Positions 24,467 through 33,434 of a stretch of 64,000 bases of DNA are shown in pieces (position 1 is the first letter of the stretch; the number at the start of each line of letters is the position of its first letter). The translations under genes were made by a program, and so were the position numbers. Below the pieces are notes generated by a model. That model made no database searches. It saw nothing but the letters and a program-made list of their open reading frames with translations, and had not been told where the DNA came from. The stretch is taken from positions 2,108,001 to 2,172,000 of the forward strand of contig NZ_CP026102.1 in NCBI RefSeq assembly GCF_002902945.1. The letters are read 5' to 3'. The DNA is from Paraburkholderia caribensis (GTDB lineage: Bacteria; Pseudomonadota; Gammaproteobacteria; Burkholderiales; Burkholderiaceae).

Positions 24467-25759
24467 TCAATGCGCGGCCGTATTCTCGTCGGCCGCAAGC
24501 ATCAATGTGGCGATCTGCGCGGGGTGGATGGGCGGACGAACCTGCGTCACATCCCAGCCGAGCAACGCCTGCGCCGCACCGCCGCAAATGCGGCCCTGGC
24601 ACGCGCCCATTGCGCAGCGCGTGTGCAGCTTCGCGTCGCGCCAGCTCGCATGCGCGCGAACCTCGCCGACCGATACGTCTTCGCAACGGCACAGCAAGGT
24701 GTCGTCGGCGGGTAGTTGGCGCGCGGGGTCGCGCAACGCGAACGCCATCTCGACTCGCGCTGCGAATCGCTGCCAGCGCGCGCGTTCGCGCCTCAATTGT
24801 TCAAAGGTTTCAGCTTGCGCGAGACCTAGGGCTGCACGCCCCGCAATTCGCCCTTCCACCCGCGCAAGCTCCATCCCGCCGACGCCCGCGCATTCGCCTG
24901 CCGCGAAGATGTTAGCGACGGACGTGCGCTGCGCACAGTCGACGGCGATCGCGCCGTCGGCGCGCGTCGCGCAGCCCAGCGCGCGAGCGAGCGTCGTGTC
25001 CGGCACGAGGCCGTAACCGCAAGCGATACGATCGCAGTCGAACATCTGGATGCGTCCGTCCGCGCGTTCGACGATCGCGCGCTCGACACGTCCGCTACCC
25101 TTCGCCGCACGCACGACGCTCGACGTCAGATAGCGAAGCCCGGTCAAGCCGCGTGTCAGTTGCGCGGCTTGCACGAGCTTCGCGGGCGTCGCCGCAAGCG
25201 ACGCGCCAAAGCGCATCACCGACACCAGCGATGCCTGCTCGACCACGGCCACGACCCGCGCGCCCGCCGCACGCGCGGTCGCGAGCGAGGCGAGCAGCAG
25301 CGGCCCGCTGCCCGCGATCACGATGCGCTCGCCGCGCACCGGCACGCCGCCCTTGATCAACGCCTGCAAGCCGCCCGCGCCCGTCACGCCGGGCAGCGTC
25401 CAGCCGTCGAACGGCAACAGCAGTTCACGCGCGCCCGTGGCAAGGATCAGGCGGTCGTAGCCGATGCACGCGCCGCCATGTTCCGCCGATTCGATCAACA
25501 GCCGGCCTTTGTCGAGTGGGGCAATGACGCGCGCGGCAGACGCGAGCGTCACGTTGCCGCTCGACTGGATCTCATGCAGACGCGCGGCCAGTTCATCCGA
25601 TGGCGGATGCGCGGGGCCAGTGCGCCATACCTGGCCGCCCTCGCGAGGGTTGTCGTCGAGCACGGCGACGCGCGCGCCCGTTTTCGCCGCTTCGCAAGCG
25701 GCAGCGAGACCCGCCGGCCCCGCGCCCACGACGACGACATCGAAGCGCTGACCGTTCAT
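24467..25759 (-). CDS. D-hydroxyproline dehydrogenase, large NAD(P)/FAD-type subunit (LhpE/HcnB-like)
   Basis: A 430-residue flavoprotein. FAD motif VVVVGAGPAGLAAACEA near residue 10, a second dinucleotide fold IVIAGSGPLLLASLATA near 150, and a C-terminal BFD-like [2Fe-2S] cysteine set (LLCRCEDVSV ... CAMGACQGRICGG). This is the layout of HcnB/LhpE subunits. ATGA at 25756-25759 overlaps the stop of the 2Fe-2S gene, so the ATG at 25759 is the start and translation is coupled. With the other two subunits it should oxidise cis-4-hydroxy-D-proline to pyrroline-4-hydroxy-2-carboxylate and pass electrons to the respiratory chain. Substrate is inferred from the epimerase next to it. Confidence 0.85.
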   Translation of the reverse strand: MNGQRFDVVVVGAGPAGLAAACEAAKTGARVAVLDDNPREGGQVWRTGPAHPPSDELAARLHEIQSSGNVTLASAARVIAPLDKGRLLIESAEHGGACIGYDRLILATGARELLLPFDGWTLPGVTGAGGLQALIKGGVPVRGERIVIAGSGPLLLASLATARAAGARVVAVVEQASLVSVMRFGASLAATPAKLVQAAQLTRGLTGLRYLTSSVVRAAKGSGRVERAIVERADGRIQMFDCDRIACGYGLVPDTTLARALGCATRADGAIAVDCAQRTSVANIFAAGECAGVGGMELARVEGRIAGRAALGLAQAETFEQLRRERARWQRFAARVEMAFALRDPARQLPADDTLLCRCEDVSVGEVRAHASWRDAKLHTRCAMGACQGRICGGAAQALLGWDVTQVRPPIHPAQIATLMLAADENTAAH

Positions 25760-26028
25760 CGCGGCCTCGTCGTTTGCACGATCTGGCCGTCGCGGCACAG
25801 GGTCTGACATGCGAGCACATGCATGCGTCCATCGACGCTCACGCGGCATTCCTGGCACACACCCATGCCGCACATCGGCGCGCGCGGCTCGCCAGTGACG
25901 GACACGCGCGTGCCGTATGCGCGCCCGCCGCACACCGCCAGGGCAGCGGCGATGGTGGCGCCCTGCTCGATCTCGACAGGCTGGCCGTCGATCGTGATGC
26001 GAACGCGTGGACGAACGGCTTCAGACAT
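25756..26028 (-). CDS. [2Fe-2S]-binding subunit of D-hydroxyproline dehydrogenase (LhpF-like)
   Basis: A 90-residue ferredoxin-like protein with cysteines C53, C58, C61 and C74, spaced C-x4-C-x2-C-x12-C, which fits a plant-type [2Fe-2S] cluster (Fer2_4). In the family it transfers electrons between the two flavin subunits. The ATG at 26028 overlaps the stop of the flavoprotein gene upstream by 8 nt, and its own stop overlaps the next start by 4 nt, so the three subunits are translationally coupled. Confidence 0.88.
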   Translation of the reverse strand: MSEAVRPRVRITIDGQPVEIEQGATIAAALAVCGGRAYGTRVSVTGEPRAPMCGMGVCQECRVSVDGRMHVLACQTLCRDGQIVQTTRPR

Positions 26029-27148
26029 GACATGCCCCAAGCTCGAAACGCGCAGGCAGAAACGGATCGACGGCAATGGCGGCCGCTGTCTGCGTGATCT
26101 GCGCGGCGAGCAACTGCGCCGTGCCGAGCGACGTCGTCACGCCCAGACCTTCATGACCGACAGCGAGCCACACGCCAGGCGCCGCGCCGCCCGCTGGGCC
26201 GATCAGCGGCAAGCCATCCGGCGATGCCGCGCGAAACCCCGTCCATGCGCGAATGCCGTTGAGCGTCGGCAATGCGGGCAGATAGCGGGCCGCGCGCTGC
26301 AGCATCTGCGCTAGCACGGGCATATCGACGGCTGGGTCGGTGGTGTCGAACTGGCGCGACGAGCCGATCAGCAGTTGTCCCGTCGGGCGCGGTTGCGCGT
26401 TGAACGCCACGGATGTTCCCGTCGCATGATGGGCGCTCTTGATGTAGCCGAGTTCGAGCAGTTGATGGCGGATGTAGCCGGGATAGCGGTCGGTGATCAG
26501 CAGATGGCCTTTTTTAGGCTGCAACGGCAAGCCGGCCACGAGTTCGCGCGCCTGTAATCCGTTCGCGACGACGATGTGCGCGCCGCCAACGCGCTCGCCA
26601 TTCGACAGCGTGACATGCCGTGCATCGACGGCCACGGCTTGCACATGCAGCCGCACGTCGATCCGCGCAGCGCCGGGCGATTGCGTGAGCAGCCATTGCG
26701 TAGCAGACGGCGCATACACGATGCTGTCGTGCCCGATGAGCAAGCCGCCCGCCATGCCCGGCGCAAGCGACGGCTCGCAGTCGTAGAGCGCGCGCTCGTC
26801 GAGCAGTTGCGCCGCCACATCTTGCGCGGCGAAGGCTGCGTGCATCTCACGCGCGGCGTCGAGTTCTTCGGCGTCGGCTGCGACCCACAGCGTGCCGCAG
26901 CGCGCAAACGCATCGCGCGTTCGCAACTGCGGCGCGAGCGCGAGCCACAAGTCGCGCGAATAGCGGCTCAAAGCGAACTCCGCCGGCGAGTCGTTCATCA
27001 CCACGATATGCCCCATGCCCGCCGCCGTCGCACCGCCGCCGATGCCAGCAGCGTCGAGCACCGTCACGCGCAGCCCACGCGCGGCGAGCTCCGCCGCGCA
27101 CGCCGCGCCGACGATGCCCGCACCGACGATCACGACATCCGCCGTCAT
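26021..27148 (-). CDS. D-hydroxyproline dehydrogenase, catalytic FAD subunit (LhpB/HcnC-like DAO)
   Basis: A 375-residue DAO-type flavoprotein. ADP-binding motif DVVIVGAGIVGAACAAELAA at residues 4-23, DAAGIGGGATAAGMGH near 50, PKKGHLLITDRYPGY in the substrate domain, and a C-terminal VGHEGLGVTTSLGTAQLLA. It should hold the D-amino-acid oxidation site of the heterotrimer. The ATG at 27148 overlaps the epimerase stop by 4 nt (ATGA). Close relatives act on other D-amino acids, so the substrate assignment depends on context. Confidence 0.86.
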   Translation of the reverse strand: MTADVVIVGAGIVGAACAAELAARGLRVTVLDAAGIGGGATAAGMGHIVVMNDSPAEFALSRYSRDLWLALAPQLRTRDAFARCGTLWVAADAEELDAAREMHAAFAAQDVAAQLLDERALYDCEPSLAPGMAGGLLIGHDSIVYAPSATQWLLTQSPGAARIDVRLHVQAVAVDARHVTLSNGERVGGAHIVVANGLQARELVAGLPLQPKKGHLLITDRYPGYIRHQLLELGYIKSAHHATGTSVAFNAQPRPTGQLLIGSSRQFDTTDPAVDMPVLAQMLQRAARYLPALPTLNGIRAWTGFRAASPDGLPLIGPAGGAAPGVWLAVGHEGLGVTTSLGTAQLLAAQITQTAAAIAVDPFLPARFELGACHV

Positions 27149-28110
27149 ACCGTGCGGATGCCCCACGCGAACGGATCGCGCTCGTCGAAGCAAAGGCGGC
27201 TCTCGGCCATGATGTGGGCGTGCCCGGTGATGGTCGGAATGACGGTCGCGATGCCGTCCTGCGTGCCGCCTTGCGCGTAGCTCGCTTCAAACACGCTGCC
27301 GATGACGCTCTCCTGCCGCCACACCGTTCCCGCCGCCAGCTTGCCGTCGGCGGCGAGGCATGCGACCTTCGCGCTGGTGCCCGTGCCGCACGGCGAGCGG
27401 TCGTACGCGTTGCCCGGGCACAGCACGAAGCTGCGGCTGTCGATGCCTTCGCGCGAGCCCGGCCCGAACAGCTCGATGTGGTCGATCAGCGCGCCGTTCG
27501 CACCCGTGATCCCCGCTGCGATCAGCGCGTCGCGGATCGCCGAACTGAAGTGCGTGAGCTCGGGAATGTTCGACGCGTCGAGCGAGCGGCCATGGTCGGC
27601 GACCAGAAAGAACCAGTTGCCGCCCCACGCGATATCGCCCGTCAACGCACCGAAGCCGGGCACCTCGACAGTCACGTCCTTGCGATGCCGGTACGCGGGC
27701 ACATTGCGCACCGACACGCTGAGATCGGCGTTGAGCGTCGCCTCGACGATGCCGACGGGCGTGTCGATCAGATGCCGGCCCGGCCCGATGCGCCCCATAT
27801 GCGCCAGCGACACCACGAGACCAATTGTTCCGTGCCCGCACATGCCCAGATAGCCGACGTTGTTGAAGAAGATCACGCCCGCCGCGCACTCCTTGCGATC
27901 CGGCTCGCACAACAGCGCGCCGACCACCACGTCCGAGCCGCGCGGCTCCGTGACGATGCCCGCGCGCCAGTCGTCGTAGCGCGTGCGAAACGCGTCGAGC
28001 CGTTGCGCAAGCGTGCCGCCGCCAAGTTCGGGACCGCCGGACACCACGAGGCGGGTCGGTTCACCGCCCGTGTGCGAATCGATGACGTTCAAGGTTTTCA
28101 TGTTGCTCAT
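27145..28110 (-). CDS. 4-Hydroxyproline 2-epimerase
   Basis: A 321-residue proline-racemase-family enzyme. Both catalytic cysteines are present: C91 in LGMCGHGTIG and C241 in DRSPCGTGTSA. A Cys/Cys pair marks epimerase/racemase; the hydroxyproline dehydratase branch has Thr at the second site. IDSHTGGEPTRLV opens the protein. It interconverts trans-4-hydroxy-L-proline and cis-4-hydroxy-D-proline in the cytoplasm. It is first in a coupled operon with the dehydrogenase subunits (Pseudomonas equivalents: LhpA, B, F, E). Start 28110 is chosen; ATG 28101 is equally possible and neither has a clear ribosome site. Confidence 0.9.
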   Translation of the reverse strand: MSNMKTLNVIDSHTGGEPTRLVVSGGPELGGGTLAQRLDAFRTRYDDWRAGIVTEPRGSDVVVGALLCEPDRKECAAGVIFFNNVGYLGMCGHGTIGLVVSLAHMGRIGPGRHLIDTPVGIVEATLNADLSVSVRNVPAYRHRKDVTVEVPGFGALTGDIAWGGNWFFLVADHGRSLDASNIPELTHFSSAIRDALIAAGITGANGALIDHIELFGPGSREGIDSRSFVLCPGNAYDRSPCGTGTSAKVACLAADGKLAAGTVWRQESVIGSVFEASYAQGGTQDGIATVIPTITGHAHIMAESRLCFDERDPFAWGIRTV

Positions 28111-28458
28111 GGTAGGAACGCGGCGGCGCGCAGTCTTGAAGCGGTTGCGCGTGGATTGTGACGATTTCAGCATAGCCAGAAGAACGCGGATGTGGCTTGC
28201 ATTCAGGCTGCGGCCGGGCGGTTCATCGAGCAGGCGGAGCGCAGCTGCACCGCGCGCGGACGCGGTATCGATCCAGCGAGCTTCGACAGTTGAATGACGG
28301 GTAAAACCGGAGCTAAACATCGAAAGCATCGTAAATCATGGATTTCTCTCGCATAGCCGTTATGCCGAAATCGTCACGCGGGACGCGCGATTCGCGCAAG
28401 ACATCCGAATATTCCCTGCTTACACTGCACTCGACTCATCACTTTCAGGAGAGCAGTC
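28111..28458. other. Divergent promoter region of the hydroxyproline island
   Basis: This 348-bp gap lies between the epimerase and the divergent deaminase gene, so both promoters and any AraC-regulator sites should be here. No strong dyad or consensus promoter was picked out by eye and no gene is supported. Confidence 0.4.
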
Positions 28459-29364
28459 GTGGCGCATATCTGGGAAGGCGTATTGCCCGCAGTCACCACC
28501 AAGTTCAACGCGGATTTCAGCATAGACCGCGCGTGGACCGGCAAGAATATCGAGGCGCAGATCGAAGCGGGTGTCGACGGGATCATCGTGTGCGGCTCGC
28601 TCGGCGAAGCGTCCACGCTTTCCCTCGACGAAAAGCTGCAGGTCCTCGACGTGGCCGTCGAGGCATCGCGCGGCCGCGTGCCCGTGCTGCTGACGATCGC
28701 CGAAAACAGCACGCTCGACGGCTGCCGACAGGCCGAAGCGGGCGCGAAGCGCGGCGCAGCGGGCTATATGGTGCTGCCTGGCCTGCGCTATCTGTCGGAC
28801 CGCCGCGAGACGCTGAATCACTTCCGCATGGTCGCCGACGCCAGCCCGCTGCCGCTGATGATCTACAACAATCCGCTCGCGTATGGCGTCGACATGACGC
28901 CGGAGATGTTCGCCGAAATCGCCGACGAGAAGAAGATCGTCGCGATCAAGGAATCGTGTGGCGACGTACGGCGCGTGACGGATCTCATCAACGCCGTCGG
29001 CGACCGCTACGCGATTCTGTGCGGCGTCGACAATCTGGCAATGGAAGCGATCCTGATGGGCGCGCACGGCTGGGTCGCGGGGCTGGTGTGCGCGTTCCCG
29101 CACGAGACGGTCGCGATCTACAGGTTGCTGAAGGCGGGACGGCTGGAAGAGGCGCGCGCGATTTATCGCTGGTTCGCACCGTTGCTCGCGCTCGATGTGT
29201 CGGCCAAGCTCGTGCAGAACATCAAGCTGGCGGAAGCGATTGTCGGCCTCGGCACGGAGCCGGTGCGCCCGCCGCGCCTGCCGCTCGCCGGTGAAGAGCG
29301 CAAGGCCGTCGAAACGCTGATCCGCCGCTCGATTGAAACGCGTCCATCTCTGCCGAAGCTGTAA
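28459..29364 (+). CDS. DapA-superfamily lyase, probable 1-pyrroline-4-hydroxy-2-carboxylate deaminase
   Basis: A 301-residue (beta/alpha)8 barrel of the DHDPS/N-acetylneuraminate lyase superfamily. GVDGIIVCGSLGEASTLS is the substrate-carboxylate loop, IYNNPLAYGVD holds the conserved Tyr, and VAIKESCGDVRR holds the Schiff-base Lys. Next to the epimerase and D-hydroxyproline dehydrogenase, the fitting reaction is deamination of pyrroline-4-hydroxy-2-carboxylate to 2-oxoglutarate semialdehyde (LhpC). The semialdehyde dehydrogenase that would finish the pathway is not in this window. Start is GTG with CAGGAGAGCAGTC in front; it is divergent from the rest of the island. Confidence 0.85.
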   Translation: MAHIWEGVLPAVTTKFNADFSIDRAWTGKNIEAQIEAGVDGIIVCGSLGEASTLSLDEKLQVLDVAVEASRGRVPVLLTIAENSTLDGCRQAEAGAKRGAAGYMVLPGLRYLSDRRETLNHFRMVADASPLPLMIYNNPLAYGVDMTPEMFAEIADEKKIVAIKESCGDVRRVTDLINAVGDRYAILCGVDNLAMEAILMGAHGWVAGLVCAFPHETVAIYRLLKAGRLEEARAIYRWFAPLLALDVSAKLVQNIKLAEAIVGLGTEPVRPPRLPLAGEERKAVETLIRRSIETRPSLPKL

Positions 29365-29381
29365 GCGAACGCGGGGAACAT

Positions 29382-29418
29382 AAAAAAGCGGCGGCTGCCT
29401 TCCACAGGCAGCCGCCGC
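29382..29418 (-). terminator. Rho-independent terminator between the deaminase and response-regulator genes
   Basis: A 12-bp perfect stem (GCGGCGGCTGCC, 29388-29399, with 29407-29418) has a 7-nt loop and is followed on the minus strand by six T's. It serves the minus-strand response regulator; the hairpin may also stop plus-strand transcripts. Confidence 0.8.
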
Positions 29419-29437
29419 CAGAACCGCTCAAATCCAC

Positions 29438-30163
29438 TCAGGCCGCTTCCGCATGCGGCACAGCGGCGACTTCGTTCGTGCGCAGATGCAGCAGGCGATA
29501 GCCGCTCTTGTACACGGGCTGCAGACGGAAATCGTTGTGCGGCTCGATTTCCAGCAGCGTGCGCAGGCGCGACACGTGACTGTCGATCGTACGTGTCACC
29601 TCGCGGAACTCGCGGCCCCAGACCATCGCGAAGATGTGATCGCGCGACAGCACGCGACCGATGTTCGAAAAGAACAGCGAGGCCAGCCGGTACTGCGTGC
29701 CCGACAACTGCACGGGCGCGCCGCGCAGCGTGACCAGTTGGCGGCGGGTGTCGAAGTGATACGGCCCGACGTCGAAACTGTCCTTGCCGTAGCGTTCCGG
29801 ATACGCGCGCCGCAGCAGCGCCGACAGGCGCTCGCGAAACTCGGCATGCCGCACGGGCAGTGTGGCGTAGTCGTCGGCACCCAGCACGAACGCGCGCACG
29901 ACGTTTTCTTCCGAGCTATCTGCCGAAGCGAACATCACGGGCATGCGCTCGCCGCCTACCGAGCGCACGGCCTTGAGCACATCCGTGCCCGACAGACGCA
30001 GCGCGTGCCAGTCGAGAATCAGCAGATCGACCGTCGAACGGGCGAGCACCTTGGAGAGCGTCAGGCCGTCGTCGTACACGACGCAACTGTGGCCAGCCTG
30101 AACAATGATTTTTTCCAGCAACTTACCCTGCACGAGGTCACGTTGAAGAATGGCGATACGCAT
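29438..30163 (-). CDS. OmpR-type orphan response regulator with degenerate receiver
   Basis: A 241-residue protein: receiver (1-120) plus OmpR winged helix (about 130-225: LRGAPVQLSGTQYRLASLFF, VTRTIDSHVSRLRTLLEIEP, YKSGYRLL). The receiver departs from consensus. The acidic pair is reduced to one Asp (AILQRDL), D51 is present (LLILDWHAL), but the invariant Lys of the K-P motif is replaced (ATLPVRH). This suggests phosphorylation-independent or atypical control. No histidine kinase is adjacent. GGGGACTCATCC precedes the ATG. Targets unknown. Confidence 0.88.
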   Translation of the reverse strand: MRIAILQRDLVQGKLLEKIIVQAGHSCVVYDDGLTLSKVLARSTVDLLILDWHALRLSGTDVLKAVRSVGGERMPVMFASADSSEENVVRAFVLGADDYATLPVRHAEFRERLSALLRRAYPERYGKDSFDVGPYHFDTRRQLVTLRGAPVQLSGTQYRLASLFFSNIGRVLSRDHIFAMVWGREFREVTRTIDSHVSRLRTLLEIEPHNDFRLQPVYKSGYRLLHLRTNEVAAVPHAEAA

Positions 30164-30427
30164 GGATGAGTCCCCGACAATTGGTCCAGGAACGCGATTC
30201 TGTTCACGCTATACCGTTAAGCCCATAAGACTTGTCTGAATTTGCAAAGGTTTTGCTACAAATTACATACTGTAAAATCGCGGGCTGGCCAAAATCGTCA
30301 TCACGCCGCCCTATCCGGACCGGTGTGCCGTGTCCCGTGCGCTACCCCGCACTGTCGCACTTCCCGCCTGACGACCGCCGTACTCCGCGCCCAACGCGCG
30401 GCTCTTCTATTCATACAACGACAGGCA

Positions 30428-31735
30428 ATGCAAGCAACAGAACTGGGTAGACCACACGCCAGGGACAGCGCGCACGCGCGCCCCTTGACCCGCCACGACT
30501 ACAAGACGCTCAGCCTCGCCGCGCTCGGCGGCGCGCTCGAGTTTTACGACTTCATCATCTTCGTGTTCTTCGCTCCGGCGATCGGACAGCTGTTCTTCCC
30601 GCAGTCGATTCCCGACTGGCTGCGCCAGCTGCAAACCTTCGGCATCTTCGCCGCCGGTTATCTGGCGCGGCCGCTGGGCGGCATCATCATGGCGCACTTC
30701 GGCGACCTGCTCGGCCGCAAGCGCATGTTCACGCTGAGCGTGCTGCTGATGTCGCTGCCGACGCTGCTGATGGGCGTGCTGCCCACCTACGCGAGCATCG
30801 GCATCATGGCGCCCGTGCTGCTGCTCCTGTTCCGCGTGATGCAGGGCGCGGCCGTCGGCGGCGAAGTGCCGGGCGCGTGGGTGTTCGTCTCCGAGCACGT
30901 GCCGCAGCGCCACGTCGGCTATGCATGCGGCACGCTGACGGCGGGCCTGACGGCGGGCATCCTGCTCGGCTCGCTGGTTGCGTCGGCCGTGAACCGCCAC
31001 TTCGCACCCGCTGACATCGCCGATTTCGCCTGGCGCATCCCGTTCCTGCTCGGCGGCGTGTTCGGTCTTTTTTCTGTGTATCTGCGCCGCTGGCTGCACG
31101 AGACGCCCGTGTTCGCCGAAATGAAGCAGCGCAAGTCGCTGGCGGCGGAAATTCCGCTGAAGGCGGTGCTGCGCGATCACGGCCGCGCCGTGATCGTGTC
31201 GATGCTGCTCACGTGGATGCTGTCGGCCGCGATCGTCGTCGTGATCCTGATGACGCCGACGCTGCTGCAAAAGCAGTTTCACATCGCGCCGGCAACGGCA
31301 CTGTTCGCCAACAGCATCGCGACGCTGTTCCTGACGATCGGCTGCGTGCCGGCGGGCTCGCTCGCCGGGCGCTTCGGCGCGGGCCGCACGATTTTCGCCG
31401 GCTGCGTGGGGCTCGGCATCGCTTATTACGTGCTGTTCCAGCAACTCGCCGTCGACAGCGCGATGCTCGTGCCGCTGTACGCAATCGCGGGCCTGTTCGT
31501 CGGCGTGATCGGCGCGGTGCCCTTCGTGATGGTCAACGCGTTCCCGCCCGTGGTGCGCTTCTCGGGCATCTCGTTCTCGTACAACGTCGCGTACGCGGTG
31601 TTCGGCGGCCTGACGCCGATCGTCGTTTCGCTGATGCTGAAGTCGAATCCGATGGCGCCCGCGCTTTACGTCGGCGCGCTGTGCGTGATCGGCGCGCTGA
31701 CCGCGTGCTTCGTGAAGCGGGACGCCGCGCAATAA
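30428..31735 (+). CDS. MFS transporter, metabolite:H+ symporter (MHS) family
   Basis: A 435-residue, 12-TM protein. MHS features: ALEFYDFIIFVFFAPAIGQL in helix 1, ARPLGGIIMAHFGDLLGRKR loop, and RVMQGAAVGGEVPGAW in helix 4. Family members import organic acids, betaines or similar solutes with protons. Start at ATG 30428 gives the expected short hydrophilic N-terminus; the frame extends to 30242 through unlikely coding sequence. A second MFS gene follows 115 bp later. The substrate is unknown; hydroxyproline uptake is conceivable given the island to the left, but a response regulator lies between. Confidence 0.87.
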   Translation: MQATELGRPHARDSAHARPLTRHDYKTLSLAALGGALEFYDFIIFVFFAPAIGQLFFPQSIPDWLRQLQTFGIFAAGYLARPLGGIIMAHFGDLLGRKRMFTLSVLLMSLPTLLMGVLPTYASIGIMAPVLLLLFRVMQGAAVGGEVPGAWVFVSEHVPQRHVGYACGTLTAGLTAGILLGSLVASAVNRHFAPADIADFAWRIPFLLGGVFGLFSVYLRRWLHETPVFAEMKQRKSLAAEIPLKAVLRDHGRAVIVSMLLTWMLSAAIVVVILMTPTLLQKQFHIAPATALFANSIATLFLTIGCVPAGSLAGRFGAGRTIFAGCVGLGIAYYVLFQQLAVDSAMLVPLYAIAGLFVGVIGAVPFVMVNAFPPVVRFSGISFSYNVAYAVFGGLTPIVVSLMLKSNPMAPALYVGALCVIGALTACFVKRDAAQ

Positions 31736-31850
31736 GGCTGTTTCAAGTGGCGTGCGCGGGCACGTCACTTGCCCTTCTGGACCGGTCGTCGCATCGACAC
31801 TTCATGCCGGTCCGAAACGTCGCATGGCGGGGCCGCCCGATCATCGACGC

Positions 31851-33341
31851 ATGAATACTTCTCCCGTACCCCGCTTCACGCCGGCGCTCGCGCGCATCGT
31901 CGCGACGGTCAGCGTCGGCTTCGTCGTCACGCAACTCGACGTGACCATCGTCAACATCGCGCTCGCGAAGATCGGCGCGGATCTGCATGCGGACGTCACG
32001 GGCCTGCAATGGATCGTCGATGCCTACACGCTCGCGTTCGCGGTGCTGATGCTGTCGGCGGGCGTGCTGGGCGACCGCTTCGGCGCGCGCCGGATGTTCG
32101 CCTGCGGTATCGCGCTGTTCGCGGCGGCGTCGCTCGCCTGCGGGCTCGCATCGGGCCCCGCCCTGCTCGTCGCCGCGCGCGCCGTGCAAGGGATGGGCGC
32201 GGCGGCGATGCTGCCCAATTCGCTCGCGTTGCTCAACGAGGCATGCAGCCACGATCCGAAGCTGCGGGCCCGCGCCGTCGGCCTGTGGACGGCAGCAGGC
32301 GCGATCGCGATTGCGGCGGGCCCGGTGATCGGCGGACTGCTGATCGCCGCGTTCGGCTGGCGCGCGATCTTTCTGGTGAATCTGCCCATCTGCGCATTGG
32401 GGCTGGCGGCGACGTTCGCCTGGGTGCCGCGTCCGCGAACGGCCTCGACGGGTAAGGCGCCCGGCAAGTCCGCTACGACTTCGACCGCGCGCGGCATCGA
32501 TCCCGTCGGCCAACTGCTCGCGGTCGTCGCGCTGACGGCTTTCACGGGCGCCGTGATCGAGTGGCGGCCGCTCGGACCCGCGCATCCGCTCGTTTATGGC
32601 AGCTTCGTGCTTGCGCTGATCGCGACCGTCGCGTTCGTCGTCACCGAGCGGTGCGTCGATACGCCGATGCTGCCGCTCACGTTCTTCGGCAACCGCACTT
32701 TCAGCGCGGCTGTGCTGTTCGGCATCTGCGTGAATCTGACTTACTACGGCGTCGTGTTCGTGCTGAGTCTTTATCTGCAGCATGCGCGCGGCGAGACGGC
32801 GTTGCAGGCCGGTCTCGCGTTCCTGCCGCTGACGGGCGGATTCCTGGTGTCGAACGTGGCGAGCGGCTGGGTGGTCGGGCGCTTCGGCGCACGGGTGCCG
32901 ATGATCGCGGGCGCGATCACGGCTGCCCTCGGCTACGGCCTGCTGCACTTCGCGCAAGCCGCCTCGCCGCTCTGGACGCTGCTGGTGCCGTTTCTGCTGA
33001 TCCCGTCCGGCATGGGACTCGCCGTCCCGGCGATGACCACAGCCGTGCTCGCTTGCGTCGACGTGAATCGCGCCGGCACGGCATCGGCGGTGCTGAACAC
33101 GGCGCGCCAGGCAGGCGGCGCGGTCGGCGTGGCGGCGTTCGGCGCGCTCGCGAGTGCGAGCGCGGCGGATGCGGCGGGCGCAGCGCAGGTGGTAGCCGGG
33201 CTCAGATCGTCGACGCTGATCTCGTCGTGCATTCTGTTGTGCGCACTCGGGCTCGCCTGTCTCGTGCACCCCGAGCCGCACGCGCACGACCGGGCGCGCG
33301 CTGGCCGCAACGCCGCACGGCCTGCGAACGCCAGCGAATGA
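31851..33341 (+). CDS. MFS transporter, DHA2 family
   Basis: A 496-residue protein with about 14 TM segments. TQLDVTIVNIALAKIGADLH in helix 1, AGVLGDRFGARRMFACG loop, and a long central cytoplasmic linker (about 195-215, Thr/Ser/Lys-rich). Family role is proton-driven efflux. Start ATG 31851 directly precedes the conserved first helix. It is tandem with the MHS gene but of a different subfamily. The C-terminus is Arg/His-rich. The substrate is unknown and there is no adaptor or outer-membrane partner. Confidence 0.87.
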   Translation: MNTSPVPRFTPALARIVATVSVGFVVTQLDVTIVNIALAKIGADLHADVTGLQWIVDAYTLAFAVLMLSAGVLGDRFGARRMFACGIALFAAASLACGLASGPALLVAARAVQGMGAAAMLPNSLALLNEACSHDPKLRARAVGLWTAAGAIAIAAGPVIGGLLIAAFGWRAIFLVNLPICALGLAATFAWVPRPRTASTGKAPGKSATTSTARGIDPVGQLLAVVALTAFTGAVIEWRPLGPAHPLVYGSFVLALIATVAFVVTERCVDTPMLPLTFFGNRTFSAAVLFGICVNLTYYGVVFVLSLYLQHARGETALQAGLAFLPLTGGFLVSNVASGWVVGRFGARVPMIAGAITAALGYGLLHFAQAASPLWTLLVPFLLIPSGMGLAVPAMTTAVLACVDVNRAGTASAVLNTARQAGGAVGVAAFGALASASAADAAGAAQVVAGLRSSTLISSCILLCALGLACLVHPEPHAHDRARAGRNAARPANASE

Positions 33342-33369
33342 CGCACGCATGACACACGCATGACCCGCC

Positions 33370-33411
33370 AAAAGCGCAACACCCACGCTGCACGCGGCAT
33401 CGTGGGTGTTG
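33370..33411 (-). terminator. Rho-independent terminator of the 90-residue hypothetical gene
   Basis: An 11-bp perfect stem (CAACACCCACG, 33377-33387, with 33401-33411) and 13-nt loop; on the minus strand TTTT follows within 4 nt. It probably also insulates the convergent MFS gene. Confidence 0.7.
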
Positions 33412-33434
33412 CAATGGTGGAACGGCAGCAGAGG

